In this document: positions 28,537 through 37,799 of the stretch, one piece after another
How positions within the stretch are numbered: position 1 is the stretch's first letter
Layout of the letters: the number at the start of each line of letters is the position of its first letter
Notes under the pieces: model-generated
Database searches by the model: none
What the model saw: the letters and a program-made list of their open reading frames with translations, nothing else
Told to the model about the DNA's origin: nothing
Made by a program: the position numbers and the translations under genes
Source: Actinomyces marmotae
GTDB taxonomy: Bacteria; Actinomycetota; Actinomycetes; Actinomycetales; Actinomycetaceae
Assembly (NCBI RefSeq): GCF_013177295.1
Contig: NZ_CP053642.1
Span: 1,860,001 to 1,924,000, forward strand
Direction of reading: 5' to 3'
DNA: 64,000 nucleotides

Positions 28537-30048
28537 TCAGCCCTCCAGGCGCAGGAGGTCCTCGACCGTCTCAGGGCGCAGGACCCAGCCCTGCTCGCCC
28601 CCCGCCACCCAGGCCACGCCCGGGCGGGTGAAGAGGTTGTAGTTCATGGCCATGGAGCGCCCGTAGGCGCCGGTGGCGGGCACGGCGAGCACGTCGCCGA
28701 TGACGAGGTCCGCGGGCAGGTCGACGTCGCGAACGACGATGTCCCCGCTCTCGCAGTGCTTGCCGACCAGGCGGGAGCGCACGAGGCCGACGGCGGGGTC
28801 GGGGCGGCGGCCCGCCAGCAGCGCGGTGTAGTCGGCGCCGTAGAGGGCCGGGCGCAGGTTGTCGCTCATGCCGCCGTCGACGCTCACGTAGAGGCGGCTC
28901 GTGCCCTGCCCCAGCTCGACGCGCTTGAGGCCGGTCACCGTGTAGAGGGTGACCTGGGCGGGGCCAGCGATGGAGCGGCCGGGCTCCACTGACACATGGG
29001 GGACGGCGTCGCCGAGCTCGTCGCACAGTCGGCGCACCACGGCCGCCAGCGCGCGGGCGAGAGCCGCGGGTGAGGGGGCGGGGGCGTCGGCACCGGTGTA
29101 GGCGATGCCGAGGCCGCCGCCCAGGTCGATCTCCTCGCACAGCACGCCAGTGTCGGCCGCGACCTCGTGGCGCAGGCGCAGGACCGCCTCGGCGGCGGCC
29201 TCGAAGCCCGCGGGGTCGGTGATCTGGGAGCCGATGTGGGAGTGCAGGCCGCGCAACTCGAGCTCGGGCGCGGCGATGATCGCGTCGATGGCGGCGCGGG
29301 CGGCGCCGGTGTGGACCGACAGGCCGAACTTCTGGTCCTCGTGGGCCGTGGAGATGAACTCGTGCCCGCCGGCGTGGATGCCAGTGGTCAGGCGCACCAT
29401 GAGCCCGGCGCGCTCATCGGGGCCGTAGATGCCCTCGGCGCGCAGGCGGCGCACGGCCTCAGCCGCGTGGGCGATCTCCTCGGGGGAGTCGACGACGAGG
29501 TGCCCGAGGCGCTCCTGGACGGCCGCGGCGACCTCGGCGGCGGTCTTGCCATTGCCGTGCAGGCCCAGGCGCGAGGGTGGGAAGGACTCAGAGTCGTCCC
29601 CCTCCCCGCTCAGGGCCGCCAGGCCGATGGCCAACTCGACGCGCGAGGCGGTGTCGATGCCGAGGCCGTCGGAGAGCATCCACCGGGCCACGCGAGTGGT
29701 GAGGAAGGCCTTGCCGGCGTAGAAGGCGTCGCCGCCATTCATGCCGTAGCCCGGCCAGAATTCCTCGGCCATGGCGGTGGCCCACACGCGCGCGCGCCCG
29801 CGCATATCGGCCTCATCGAGGACGTAGACGGGGGTGGGGGCGCTGGCGAGGATCTCGGACACTGAGCGCCCGCCGATCACCAACTGGCCGTCGTCGCCGC
29901 GGTGGGCCGTGGTGGGCCACAGGTCGGGGCGCTCGGCGGGCTCGGGGCAGGCCAGCGCGCCCAGGGGCCGCTCGCCGCTGGGGACCAACGCCTCGGCGCC
30001 CCCAGTGCCCCCGGTGCTGCTCCCGCTGCTCATCGGCGTCATGCTCAC
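28537..30048 (-). CDS. lysA: Diaminopimelate decarboxylase
   Basis: A 503-residue PLP enzyme converting meso-diaminopimelate to lysine. The PLP Lys is in FYAGKAFLT; the glycine loop [11 protein letters not shown] and the CESGD active-site motif are present. The GTG start overlaps the argS stop. The order argS-lysA-hom-thrB is classic for actinobacteria. Confidence 0.95.
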   Translation of the reverse strand: MSMTPMSSGSSTGGTGGAEALVPSGERPLGALACPEPAERPDLWPTTAHRGDDGQLVIGGRSVSEILASAPTPVYVLDEADMRGRARVWATAMAEEFWPGYGMNGGDAFYAGKAFLTTRVARWMLSDGLGIDTASRVELAIGLAALSGEGDDSESFPPSRLGLHGNGKTAAEVAAAVQERLGHLVVDSPEEIAHAAEAVRRLRAEGIYGPDERAGLMVRLTTGIHAGGHEFISTAHEDQKFGLSVHTGAARAAIDAIIAAPELELRGLHSHIGSQITDPAGFEAAAEAVLRLRHEVAADTGVLCEEIDLGGGLGIAYTGADAPAPSPAALARALAAVVRRLCDELGDAVPHVSVEPGRSIAGPAQVTLYTVTGLKRVELGQGTSRLYVSVDGGMSDNLRPALYGADYTALLAGRRPDPAVGLVRSRLVGKHCESGDIVVRDVDLPADLVIGDVLAVPATGAYGRSMAMNYNLFTRPGVAWVAGGEQGWVLRPETVEDLLRLEG

Positions 30049-31721
30049 ATCCTCTCAGGAGCGCTGACCCCCAGCAGTCCCAGCCCATTCGCCAGGACCT
30101 GGCTGACGGCGTCGTTGAGCCACAGCCGGGCGACGTGGCCGGGGGTGATGGCGTCATCCCCCCGCGGGGTGACGCGGGTGGCGCCGTACCAGGTGTGGTA
30201 GGCGGCCGCGAGGGACTCCAGGTAGCGCGCCACGCGGTGCTGCTCGCGCAACTCGGCCGCCTGGGCAACCACCGCCGGGTACTGGGCGAGCGCGCCCAGG
30301 AGCGCGGCGTCGGCGGGATCGTCGAGGGCGGCGGGATCGAAGCCAGCCTCCCGCGTGACCCCGTGCTCGGCGGCGTTGCGAGCCACATTGCGAGTGCGGG
30401 CGTGGGCGTACTGGACGTAGTAGACCGGGTTGTCGTTAGAGGAGGAGGCCAGCAGGTCCAGGTCGATGTCGATCATCGAGTCCATGGACGAGCGAGTCAG
30501 GGCGTAGCGGGCGGCGTCCACGCCGACGGCGTCGACGAGGTCCTCCAGGGTGACGATCGTGCCGGCGCGCTTGGACATGCGCACCGGCTGCCCATCGCTC
30601 ACGAGGTTGACGAGCTGGCCGATGAGGATCTGCATGTTGACCTGGGGAGTGTCCCCGAAGGCCGCGCACATGGCCATCATGCGGCCGATGTAGCCGTGAT
30701 GGTCCGCGCCGAGCAGGTAGACGGCGCAGTCGGCGCCGCGCTCGCGCTTGTCCAGGTAGTAGGCCAGGTCCGCGGCGAAGTAGGCGGCGTTGCCATCGGA
30801 CTTGATCAGGACGCGGTCCTTGTCGTCGCCGAAATCGGTGGTGCGCAGCCAGACGGCGCCGTCGTGGTCGTCGATGACGCCGCGGGAGCGCAGGCGCTCA
30901 ATGGCGCGGTCCACGGCGCCGGAGGCGTGCAGGGAGTCCTCATGGAAGAAGACGTCGAAGTCGGAGCGGAAGGCGTGGAGCTCGGCCTTGATGGAGTCGA
31001 ACATGAGGTCCACCCCGCGGGCGCGGAAGACCTCGGTGGCCTCGGCGTCGGGCAGGCTGGCGGGCTCGGGGCGGCCGGCGGCGACCTCGGAGCGGGTGAC
31101 CTTCTCGGCGATCTCGCCGATGTAGGCGCCGCCATAGCCGTCCTCCGGGGTCTCCTGGCCGCGGGCCGCGGCCAGCAGGGAGCGGGCGAAGCGGTCGATC
31201 TGGGTCCCGTGGTCGTTGAAGTAGTACTCGCGGGTGATGCCGGCCCCGCAGGCGGCGAGGATACGGGCGAGGGAGTCCCCCACGGCGGCCCAGCGAGCGC
31301 CGCCGAGGTGCACCGGGCCGGTGGGGTTGGCGGAGACGTACTCGAGGTTGATGTGCTGGCCGGCCAGCGTCTCGTTGCGGCCGTAGGCCTCGCCCGCGGT
31401 GACGATCACGCGGGCGAGCTCGCCGGCGGAGGCGGCGTCGAGGCGGATGTTGAGGAAGCCGGGGCCGGCGACCTCGGCGGAGGCGACGCCGTCGAGGGCC
31501 TCGATGCGGGGGGCGAGGAGCTCGGCGAGGACGCGGGGGCTGGTCCCGGCCCGCTTGGCCAGCTGCATGGCGACATTGGTGGCCCAGTCGCCGTGGTCGC
31601 GGTTGCGCGGGCGCTCGACCTTGGGGAGCCCGATGTCCTCCGGGGCGAGGGCCAGGGAGCCGTCGTCGACGGCGGAGGCGAGGACTGTGCGGATTGCTGC
31701 GGCGAGCTCTTCTGGGGTCAC
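30045..31721 (-). CDS. argS: Arginyl-tRNA synthetase
   Basis: A 558-residue class I synthetase. The HIGH-like motif is [12 protein letters not shown] and the KMSKS equivalent is VRMSKRAG; the C-terminal DALR anticodon-binding domain ends [18 protein letters not shown] 31721 ([10 protein letters not shown]) is chosen; an upstream extension is low-complexity. It heads the amino-acid cluster. A tRNA-Arg gene lies divergently 190 bases upstream. Confidence 0.96.
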   Translation of the reverse strand: MTPEELAAAIRTVLASAVDDGSLALAPEDIGLPKVERPRNRDHGDWATNVAMQLAKRAGTSPRVLAELLAPRIEALDGVASAEVAGPGFLNIRLDAASAGELARVIVTAGEAYGRNETLAGQHINLEYVSANPTGPVHLGGARWAAVGDSLARILAACGAGITREYYFNDHGTQIDRFARSLLAAARGQETPEDGYGGAYIGEIAEKVTRSEVAAGRPEPASLPDAEATEVFRARGVDLMFDSIKAELHAFRSDFDVFFHEDSLHASGAVDRAIERLRSRGVIDDHDGAVWLRTTDFGDDKDRVLIKSDGNAAYFAADLAYYLDKRERGADCAVYLLGADHHGYIGRMMAMCAAFGDTPQVNMQILIGQLVNLVSDGQPVRMSKRAGTIVTLEDLVDAVGVDAARYALTRSSMDSMIDIDLDLLASSSNDNPVYYVQYAHARTRNVARNAAEHGVTREAGFDPAALDDPADAALLGALAQYPAVVAQAAELREQHRVARYLESLAAAYHTWYGATRVTPRGDDAITPGHVARLWLNDAVSQVLANGLGLLGVSAPERM

Positions 31722-31908
31722 GGCCGCAAGAGTACCGGACCCGGGCCGGGGCGCCCCGGGCGGGACCGGGACCCGAGCGGGGGCGGGATCCGGGCGGGGG
31801 CGGGACCCGAGCTCGTGGGCGCCCGGCTCCCGACCGGCGGGGCGGGAGGGCCGCGAACCGCCCGCCGGTTTCCCCCCTGGGCCGGGCACTGGTACAGTCG
31901 CGCAGCGG

Positions 31909-31984
31909 GCCCCGGTAGCTCAGTGGATAGAGCGTCTGCCTCCGGAGCAGAAGGTCGCAGGTTCGAATCCTGTCCGGGGCACCA
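31909..31984 (+). tRNA. tRNA-Arg (CCG)
   Basis: 76-base cloverleaf with acceptor GCCCCGG/CCGGGGC, D-arm AGCTCAGTGGATAGAGC, anticodon loop CTCCGGA (anticodon CCG, reading CGG), T-arm GCAGGTTCGAATCCTGT and an encoded CCA. It is followed at once by a terminator hairpin whose 3' half is duplicated 1.65 kb downstream at the far end of a small island. Confidence 0.96.
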
Positions 31985-31985
31985 C

Positions 31986-32020
31986 CGAGCCCCCGCCCGG
32001 CGCGACGTCGGCGGGGGCTC
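31986..32020 (+). terminator. Terminator of tRNA-Arg
   Basis: GAGCCCCCGCC and GGCGGGGGCTC form an 11-bp perfect stem with a 12-13 base loop directly after the tRNA. Confidence 0.8.
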
Positions 32021-32028
32021 CGTCGTCG
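32004..32028. repeat. Direct repeat, tRNA-proximal copy (attL-like)
   Basis: A 25-bp sequence beginning GACGTCGGCGGGG and ending CCGTCGTCG that recurs exactly at 33659-33683. It includes the 3' half of the tRNA-Arg terminator. The two copies bracket the XRE/HTH/NYN island like attachment sites. Confidence 0.7.
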
Positions 32029-32165
32029 ACTCTGTGAGGAAGCAGGTCGGAGACCTCCACGCCGAGGAACTCCGCCATGCGGATGAGACCCTCCGCGCTC
32101 CACGCCGTCGTGCCGCGTAACTTGCGGCCCGCAGCCGGGCCAGTGATCCCGAGGCGGTCGCCCCG
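32029..32165 (-). pseudogene. Remnant of XRE-family regulator
   Basis: The leftward frame reads RLGITGPAAGRKLRGT, WSAEGLIRMAEFLGVEV and SDLLPHRV, the second half of a Cro/C1-type HTH with its conserved trailing helix. The first HTH helix is lost, and the frame continues antisense through the tRNA gene. It is the innermost piece of the island beside the tRNA. Confidence 0.6.
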
Positions 32166-32324
32166 GAGCGCGCCTTGACGGCCGGCAGCCCGCCGCGGAC
32201 GCCCTGGGCATCCCCCGAGACAGGCATCCCAACCAGGGGCGGCAGCACCCACCACCAGCGCTCACAACGACACGGAGGAGGCCGCGCCCGGCCCTCGTCA
32301 CTCGGGATCGTGGCGCGCCGGGGT

Positions 32325-32783
32325 TCAGCGGTGTCCACGCGCGGTGGGCAGGGCGGTGGCGGGGATGTTCCAGGTGTGTCCGACGCGGTGGGCGGGCAGG
32401 ACGCCGGCACTGATGCGGTGGCGCACGCCCTGGGGGGTAATGCCCAGGCGCTGGGCGGCCTGGGCGACGCTGACGAACTCGACGGAGTCGAGCTCGTCTT
32501 CGAGGTTGACGTGGTGACGGGCATCAAAGTCGGTGGTGGGCAGGGCGTCGATGCCGCGCACGTGTCCCAGGGCGCTGACGACGGCCAGGGATGTGGTGAT
32601 CGCCTGGGGCAGGTTCTCGGCGGGCAGGCTGATGGTGGCGGTCCACACGGAGGGATCCCAGGGCTCCTGGCCGACGGCGGGGTGGTAGAGAGCCAGAGCG
32701 TCGATGAGGCGGTCGGCGATGTCGTCGTCATCGGTGCCGGCCGGGTGGGGGACGAGATAGACAACGCTGGTGTAGTCGGTCAT
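32325..32783 (-). CDS. HTH-domain protein of small island, unknown function
   Basis: A 152-residue protein with two parts. Residues 1-95 (MTDYTSVVYLVPHPAGTDDDD ...) are an acidic domain I do not recognise. Residues about 105-145 (VEFVSVAQAAQRLGITPQGVRH to RVGHTWNIP) form an excisionase/MerR-like winged HTH. It is transcribed away from an AT-rich promoter-like stretch (32809-32845) and lies 115 bases downstream of the NYN gene on the same strand. It could be the regulator or antitoxin of the NYN protein, or a former element's excisionase. Confidence 0.7.
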   Translation of the reverse strand: MTDYTSVVYLVPHPAGTDDDDIADRLIDALALYHPAVGQEPWDPSVWTATISLPAENLPQAITTSLAVVSALGHVRGIDALPTTDFDARHHVNLEDELDSVEFVSVAQAAQRLGITPQGVRHRISAGVLPAHRVGHTWNIPATALPTARGHR

Positions 32784-32897
32784 GGTCGCAGGGCCTTCAC
32801 TTTATATGTTGCAGTTAGAATGAATTTAGGTATTAATATTGCCTTCTCGCTGGCCCCTCCACCGAGCACGCAGCCGATGAGGCGTGGGAATGAGGCG

Positions 32898-33482
32898 TCA
32901 GATGCTGGGGAGGTCCGGGGCCGCGTAGTCGGTGGGGTCCTGGACGCGGAGGAAGTCGGCCTCGGCGAGGAAGTGGCACCAGGGTCTCTGGGTGCCGTCG
33001 ATGTGGAGGCGGCGGCCCCCTCTCCAGCAGGCGAGCTCGACGTGGCAGGGGGTCTCGTTGTAGACGAGTTCGATGGCGGGGAGGATGTCCTTGTCGCTGG
33101 TGAAGACGATGGCGGCGTCGATGCTGCCCTTCATAGCGTGCTTGACGAGGTCGACGGCGAGGGCGACGTCGATGCCCTTCTCGGAGGCTGGGACGTCGGG
33201 CCACTGGGGCGGGTACTGGAGGTTGCGTCGGACGACGGTGACGCCGGTTGCCTCCCAGTCGGCTGCCTGGCGGTCGTTGGCTCGTGCTGAGACGTCCTGG
33301 CGGGCGGGGTTGGGGCGACCACGGTAGACGCGGGTGTCGACGAGTTGGCTGGGCCTGTGGCGCCGGCTGACGAGGAGCTCGGCTGTGGCCTTGGGCCAGA
33401 TGTGTCCGTCGGCGACGTTGAAGCAGCGCTTCGCCCAGCCGGCGACGTTCTGATAGTCGAAGAAGACGGCGACGCGATCCAT
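32898..33482 (-). CDS. NYN-domain (PIN-like) putative ribonuclease
   Basis: A 194-residue protein of the NYN/LabA-like family. The acidic-site motifs are VFFDYQNVAGW near the N-terminus, KGIDVALAVDLV and FTSDKDILPAIEL, the usual Asp set of PIN-like metal-dependent nucleases; an arginine-rich basic segment precedes the C-terminus. ATG 33482 follows GAGGT. A factor-independent terminator with a T-run stands 22-55 bases upstream of the start on the same strand, suggesting leader attenuation. It is the main intact cargo of the repeat-bounded island beside tRNA-Arg. Toxin, defence or RNA-processing roles are all possible. Confidence 0.8.
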   Translation of the reverse strand: MDRVAVFFDYQNVAGWAKRCFNVADGHIWPKATAELLVSRRHRPSQLVDTRVYRGRPNPARQDVSARANDRQAADWEATGVTVVRRNLQYPPQWPDVPASEKGIDVALAVDLVKHAMKGSIDAAIVFTSDKDILPAIELVYNETPCHVELACWRGGRRLHIDGTQRPWCHFLAEADFLRVQDPTDYAAPDLPSI

Positions 33483-33503
33483 GACGGGTAACCTCACTCG
33501 GGC

Positions 33504-33537
33504 AAAAAAACCCCGCCAATCCGAGAGGACGGCGGGG
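33504..33537 (-). terminator. Terminator/attenuator in leader of NYN gene
   Basis: On the minus strand CCCCGCC pairs with GGCGGGG and is followed by seven T residues, an unusually canonical terminator for this genome. It ends about 21 bases before the NYN start. A TTGCGC/TACGGT pair with 17-base spacing (about 33553-33581, minus strand) could be the promoter that reads into it. Confidence 0.6.
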
Positions 33538-33658
33538 CGGAATGAAGCAACCGTACCGCGGCGGGCCGGTGGGCGCAATAGGCGGTGCGTGGGCGTGACG
33601 CTGGCGTTCTGCCGAAATGCCAGCGTTGAAGGTCAATGACGCCAGCGAGATCAGTCTG

Positions 33659-33683
33659 GACGTCGGCGGGGGCTCCGTCGTCG
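33659..33683. repeat. Direct repeat, distal copy (attR-like)
   Basis: Exact 25-bp copy of 32004-32028, marking the far end of the 1.65-kb island. Confidence 0.7.
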
Positions 33684-34094
33684 TCGCCCCGCTCAGCGCG
33701 GCCGGGCATGGCGACGGCCGACGGAAGAGTCGAGGGCCCGTGGGCCCGGGCTCTCACCCGGGCCCACGGGCCCTTCGCTCACGAGGCCGCTCGACTCCCC
33801 CGGTTCCCATGACAAGGGAGGAGCGGTCCTCCTTCACCGAAGCGAACGGAACGGGCTCCCTAAGACCCGCACCGATCTCGATGCGAAGCGGTCACCGGGT
33901 TCCCCAACCCTCGCGCCTCGCACCGTTCGGCGGCAGTCACTATGTAACCCGCCGGACCTGGGAGCACACCCCCTTTTGAACTGGGAAGCACCTGGGAAAT
34001 GACGCCGAGTGGTGACGAACTCGCCCCGTGGCGCCCGAGCGCGGGACCACAGGCGCTCTCACGCGGGGCCGAGCGCCCCGCCAGTGGAGAGTGA
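33684..34094. other. Gene-less stretch right of island
   Basis: No frame here looks like a protein. It holds the 17-bp-stem hairpin at 33734-33773 and ends in repeat array C. Confidence 0.5.
33734..33773. terminator. Long perfect hairpin
   Basis: GGGCCCGTGGGCCCGGG and CCCGGGCCCACGGGCCC form a 17-bp perfect stem around the loop CTCTCA. On the + strand it is followed by TTCGCTC. No gene ends nearby, so it may be the terminator of something lost, or shield the island. Confidence 0.55.
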
Positions 34095-34148
34095 ACCGGT
34101 CTCGCTCTTATTTTCGACCGGTCTCGGCGCTGTTTTCGACCGGTCTCG
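34095..34148 (+). repeat. 22-bp tandem array C (3 units)
   Basis: Cores at 34095, 34117 and 34139. This array overlaps the 3' end of the glycerophosphodiesterase gene, supplying its last codons and its TAA stop. Confidence 0.9.
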
Positions 34149-34911
34149 ATCTTAGGGAGTGGAGGGCCAGGGCGGGACGGTCGGTGATGATCGCGTCCAC
34201 GCCGAGGCCCGCCAGGCGCCGCATCTCCTCCGACTCGTCGACGGTCCACACGTGGACCTCCATGCCCGCGGCATGGGCGGCGGCGATGAGACGCCGGGTG
34301 ACCACGGGCACGCCCCAGTGCGCCGTGGGCACCTGGGCCGCGTCGACCCGGCCGCCGCGGGAGAGGCGGTCGAGGACCGCACGCCGCAGCAGGCGCCTGG
34401 GAAGGGACGCCTCGGCGGACAGGAGCAGCGCGGCGATGTCCCGCATCCCCAGGGAGGAGCGAATGGTGGGCTCCAGGGCCCGGGCGCGGCCGAGCCGGCG
34501 CGAGGAGAACGAGGAGAAGCGCACCCGCTCCAGCGCGCCAGCCCCCCTCACCACGGCGATCGCCGCCTCGACGACGCGGTCGTCCTTGAGGTCGGCGTTG
34601 AGGCCCAGGCCCGGGTGGGCCTCAAGGGCCTCGTCGAGGCGCACGGGCGGGCGCCCGTCACCGGCGTCGACAGTGGCCAGGTCGGCCCAGCGCAGCTCCT
34701 CGATCATCCGGGGATCGCCCGTGGTGCGCTCCAGGCCCGGGTCGTGCGAGAGGACGACGACGCCGTCGGCGGTGGCGCGCAGATCCGTCTCCATCCACTC
34801 CAGCCCGAGCCGGACCGTGCGCTCCAGGGACAACCAGGTGTTCTCCGGGGCCTCGCCTCCCCCGCCCCGGTGGGCGATGACGGCGCAGCGGCGCCCCGGA
34901 GCAGGCGTCAC
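34108..34911 (-). CDS. Glycerophosphodiester phosphodiesterase
   Basis: A 267-residue GDPD-fold enzyme releasing glycerol-3-phosphate from glycerophosphodiesters. AHRGGGGEAPENT and METDLRATADGVVVLSHD supply the catalytic His, Glu, Asp and His residues; DAIITDRP is the C-terminal barrel motif. GTG 34911 overlaps the M23 peptidase stop (GTGA). The last 14 residues (RPVENSAETGRK) are encoded by repeat array C and the stop lies in it, so the original C-terminus has been replaced. No signal peptide, so cytoplasmic. Confidence 0.88.
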   Translation of the reverse strand: MTPAPGRRCAVIAHRGGGGEAPENTWLSLERTVRLGLEWMETDLRATADGVVVLSHDPGLERTTGDPRMIEELRWADLATVDAGDGRPPVRLDEALEAHPGLGLNADLKDDRVVEAAIAVVRGAGALERVRFSSFSSRRLGRARALEPTIRSSLGMRDIAALLLSAEASLPRRLLRRAVLDRLSRGGRVDAAQVPTAHWGVPVVTRRLIAAAHAAGMEVHVWTVDESEEMRRLAGLGVDAIITDRPALALHSLRSRPVENSAETGRK

Positions 34912-36473
34912 GAGCAGTCCGTGGTGAGCGCTACGGCCTTGTTCTCCTTGAGCCAGGTCCACGGGTTGACGGTGGAGGAGTCCGCCACGTCGTTCTTGGT
35001 GCGGATCTCGAAGTGGAGGTGCGGGCCGGTGGAGTAGCCGGTAGAGCCCACGCCGGCGATGAGCTTGCCGGCCTCGACAGTGTCGCCCTTCTTGACGTAG
35101 ATCCCGTCCGCGTACATGTGCAGGTAGGAGGAGTACCAAGTGGTGCCGTTGATGCGGTGCTCGATGGTGACGGTGCCGGTGCCGTCCACCATGCCGGCCT
35201 CGACCACGGTTCCCGAGGCGATCGCGTAGATGGGTGTGCCCACCGGGGCGGCCATGTCCTGCCCCGCGTGGAGCTTCTGGAAGCCCAGGGTCGGGTGGAT
35301 GCGGTAGCCGTAGTCGGAGGACAGCTCGTAGGTCCCCGCGACCATCGGGTAGAAGAGCTCGGGAGTCTTGGTGAAGGCGCTGGTGTTCCCGGAGGCGCCG
35401 GAGCGCTGGGCGCAGGTCACCGCCGCGTTCTCGTAGGCCTCGCGGATGCGGGCCAGGGTCGCGGCGTCGGGGGCGTTGGAGAGCTCGGCGTCCGTGCCGG
35501 GCCCGAGGTCGGCGTCGGAGCCCAGCACGCCGGCTGACACGGAGGACGGCGTGCCGGCCGCGACACCCAGGTAGGCGGAGGCCGCCGCGGAGGAGGACCC
35601 GACCCCATTGTCCAGCACGCGGGCCTCGAGGGGCGCGACGACAGTGACAACGGCGAGCACGGCGAGAACGGCGACCCTGCTCGTGGTGCCGAGCAGGGTG
35701 CGGCGACGAGCGCGCGCCGGCGGGACGATGGCGTCAGCGTCCTCCAGGCCCCCAGGGGCCTCGAAGCCGGTGTCGGTGGGCTGCTCGGAGGATGGGATCT
35801 CCACCGTGGGCCCGTCGAAGCCGCGGCGCGAGCCCGACGCGGGGCCCGCGGGCGCGGCGGTGCCCGCATCCTCCGCGGGGGGCTCGCCGAAGGGCTTGAG
35901 CGCGTCGAGCCCGAGGGCGTCTTCGCGCGCGACCATCGCGGGGGCGTCCTCCCCGGCCGACAGTGGCCGCCAGATCGGGCCCTCGGCCTTGCCCCGGCGC
36001 TCCCAGCGCTCGGGATCCCGGGGGGCGGGCGAGGGGGGATACGCCCGAGGCGCCGCGGGCTCGGGCTGCGCGGCAAAACGCTCGATCGCGCTGGCGTACA
36101 GGGGCGAGTCGGGGAACTGGGTGGCAGCGCCGGCGGCGCGCGCGGCATGGAGGGCGCTGGCGGTACTGGGCGCGCTGCTCGCGGCCTCCCGCTCGGCCCG
36201 GCGACGCTCCTGCCGGAGGCGCTCGCAGCGGGTGGCCGGGGCCTGGGGCGCCGATGCGGCGCGACGGGGCGCGCTCGACCCGGCGGCGCTGAGGGTGGGG
36301 ACGCTGGCCAGCGCCGCCGGCACACGTGAGGGGGGCTCCATCACTGCGCCGCCGAGTCCATCCGCACCGGGGACGGCACCCTCGGCCTGACCGCTCCCAG
36401 GCGCCGCGAGCGCGGCCCGGGCGGCCCGCTCCGCATCACGGCGCTGGCGGCGGGTCAGAGGAGGCTGGTTCAC
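34908..36473 (-). CDS. M23-family peptidoglycan endopeptidase
   Basis: A 521-residue membrane-anchored cell-wall hydrolase. A 270-residue charged, Ala/Pro-rich cytoplasmic region precedes one helix (VAVLAVLAVVTVVAPLEA). The C-terminal lysostaphin-type domain has HAGQDMAAPVGTPI (metal His and Asp) and GPHLHFEIR (HxH). It should cleave peptide cross-bridges, or bind if inactive; all metal residues are present. Start is GTG. Coupled to the phosphodiesterase. Confidence 0.88.
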   Translation of the reverse strand: MNQPPLTRRQRRDAERAARAALAAPGSGQAEGAVPGADGLGGAVMEPPSRVPAALASVPTLSAAGSSAPRRAASAPQAPATRCERLRQERRRAEREAASSAPSTASALHAARAAGAATQFPDSPLYASAIERFAAQPEPAAPRAYPPSPAPRDPERWERRGKAEGPIWRPLSAGEDAPAMVAREDALGLDALKPFGEPPAEDAGTAAPAGPASGSRRGFDGPTVEIPSSEQPTDTGFEAPGGLEDADAIVPPARARRRTLLGTTSRVAVLAVLAVVTVVAPLEARVLDNGVGSSSAAASAYLGVAAGTPSSVSAGVLGSDADLGPGTDAELSNAPDAATLARIREAYENAAVTCAQRSGASGNTSAFTKTPELFYPMVAGTYELSSDYGYRIHPTLGFQKLHAGQDMAAPVGTPIYAIASGTVVEAGMVDGTGTVTIEHRINGTTWYSSYLHMYADGIYVKKGDTVEAGKLIAGVGSTGYSTGPHLHFEIRTKNDVADSSTVNPWTWLKENKAVALTTDCS

Positions 36474-36680
36474 GCTGGGATTCTCCAGATCGTTCCGGGA
36501 ACTTCCTCGGTCACCACCGGGGAGGCAGGGGTCGGGTCGGGCCGACGATCAACTCGGCCTCTTTCACCTTAGCGAGCCGACGCCGCGAGCGCCACATGGG
36601 CTGCGGCACGCAGCGGATCCGGGCAGGTCGTCACCGCTTCAGGAGGGCGCTGACTCATCCTCAGCGGCGTTGGGCCGCGG

Positions 36681-37799
36681 TCAATCCCGGTCCCTGCGCT
36701 GGTGCTCCTCGCGCTGCATGGCGTCGTTCACCTCGCCGACGAGCTCCTCGAGGATGTCCTCCAGGAAGACCACACCGATGGTCCGCTCACCGCGCCCCTG
36801 CCCGACGGGCTCGAGCACGCGCCCGAGGTGCGCCCCGGTGCGCTGCATGGCGGCGAGCACGTCCTCGACCTCGTCGTCGGCTCGCACCGGCACGAGCGCC
36901 CGCGAGCGCCAGGCGGGCACGGGCTCGCGGCGCTCGCGCTCATCGGCCCCCAGGATGTCCTTGAGGTGGATGTATCCGGTGATGATCAGTTCGGCGCCGT
37001 CCTCGCGGGCGGCCGCGGCGCCGTCGGGCCCGCCCGCCCGGGTGATCGGGAAGCGGGAGAACCCGGTGGAGGCGACCTGGCGCTCGACGTCCTCCGGGGT
37101 GCAGTCCAGGGGCAGGGTGACGAGCTCGCCGAGGGGCACCATGGCCGAGCGCGCGGTCTCCTCGGAGAACTCGATCGTGGAGCTCAGCAAGCCGGAGTCG
37201 TCGTCGAGGACACCCTCGGCGGTGGAGCGCTCGACGATCGCGGCGACCTCCTCGACGGTGTAGACGGCGGACACCTCGTCGCGCGGCTCCATGCCGAGCG
37301 CGCGCAGCACCCCGTTGGCGATCCCGTTGAGCCCGGCGATAACGGGCCCGACCAGCCGGGAGAGGGCCACGAGCGGCGGGGCGAGCCAGCGCACGGCGGA
37401 TTCGGGAGCGGCGATGGAGAGGTTCTTGGGGACCATCTCACCGGCGACGACGTGCAGGAACACGACGATGACGAGGGCCGCGACGACGGCGGCCGCGTGA
37501 GCGCCGGACTCCCCCACGCCGACGGCGAGCAGAGGCCCGGCGAGCAGGTGGGCCAGGGCAGGCTCGGCGATGACGCCCAGTCCCGTGGAGCACAGGGTGA
37601 CGCCGAGCTGGGCGGTGGCGAGCATGGCAGAGACGTGCTCAAGGGCCCACAGGGCGGTGCGGGCGCGGGCGTCGCCGGCCTCGGCCAGGGGCTCCAGGGC
37701 GGCGCGGCGGGAGGAGGTGACGGCGAACTCGGCGCCGACGAAGAAGGCGTTGCCCACCAGGAGGGCGACGGCGATGGCGAGGGCGACGGGGGCGCTCAT
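36681..37799 (-). CDS. CNNM/DUF21 transporter-like protein, short form
   Basis: A 372-residue membrane protein of the hemolysin/CNNM family. The N-terminal DUF21 part (about 1-190) has SSRRAALEPLAEAGD and GEMVPKNLSIA; a CBS pair follows (VTLPLDCTPEDVERQVAS; VPVRADDEVEDVLAAM). The CorC/HlyC C-terminal domain is absent, unlike its upstream paralogue. ATG overlaps that gene's stop. Members are linked to Mg2+ or Co2+ homeostasis. Confidence 0.88.
   Translation of the reverse strand: MSAPVALAIAVALLVGNAFFVGAEFAVTSSRRAALEPLAEAGDARARTALWALEHVSAMLATAQLGVTLCSTGLGVIAEPALAHLLAGPLLAVGVGESGAHAAAVVAALVIVVFLHVVAGEMVPKNLSIAAPESAVRWLAPPLVALSRLVGPVIAGLNGIANGVLRALGMEPRDEVSAVYTVEEVAAIVERSTAEGVLDDDSGLLSSTIEFSEETARSAMVPLGELVTLPLDCTPEDVERQVASTGFSRFPITRAGGPDGAAAAREDGAELIITGYIHLKDILGADERERREPVPAWRSRALVPVRADDEVEDVLAAMQRTGAHLGRVLEPVGQGRGERTIGVVFLEDILEELVGEVNDAMQREEHQRRDRD

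Noticed and set aside
31920-32255. Minus-strand protein ending TGFEPATFCSGGRRSIH
   Set aside because: That ending is just translation of the antisense of tRNA-Arg. Only the XRE-like middle was kept, as a remnant.
33617-33979. 120-codon + frame to the right of the island
   Set aside because: It runs through the 17-bp hairpin, has a composition unlike its neighbours, no ribosome site and no motif.
36474-36680. Riboswitch or small gene between the CNNM gene and the M23 peptidase
   Set aside because: Only a weak -10-like TAAGGT was seen; no conserved structure or convincing frame.
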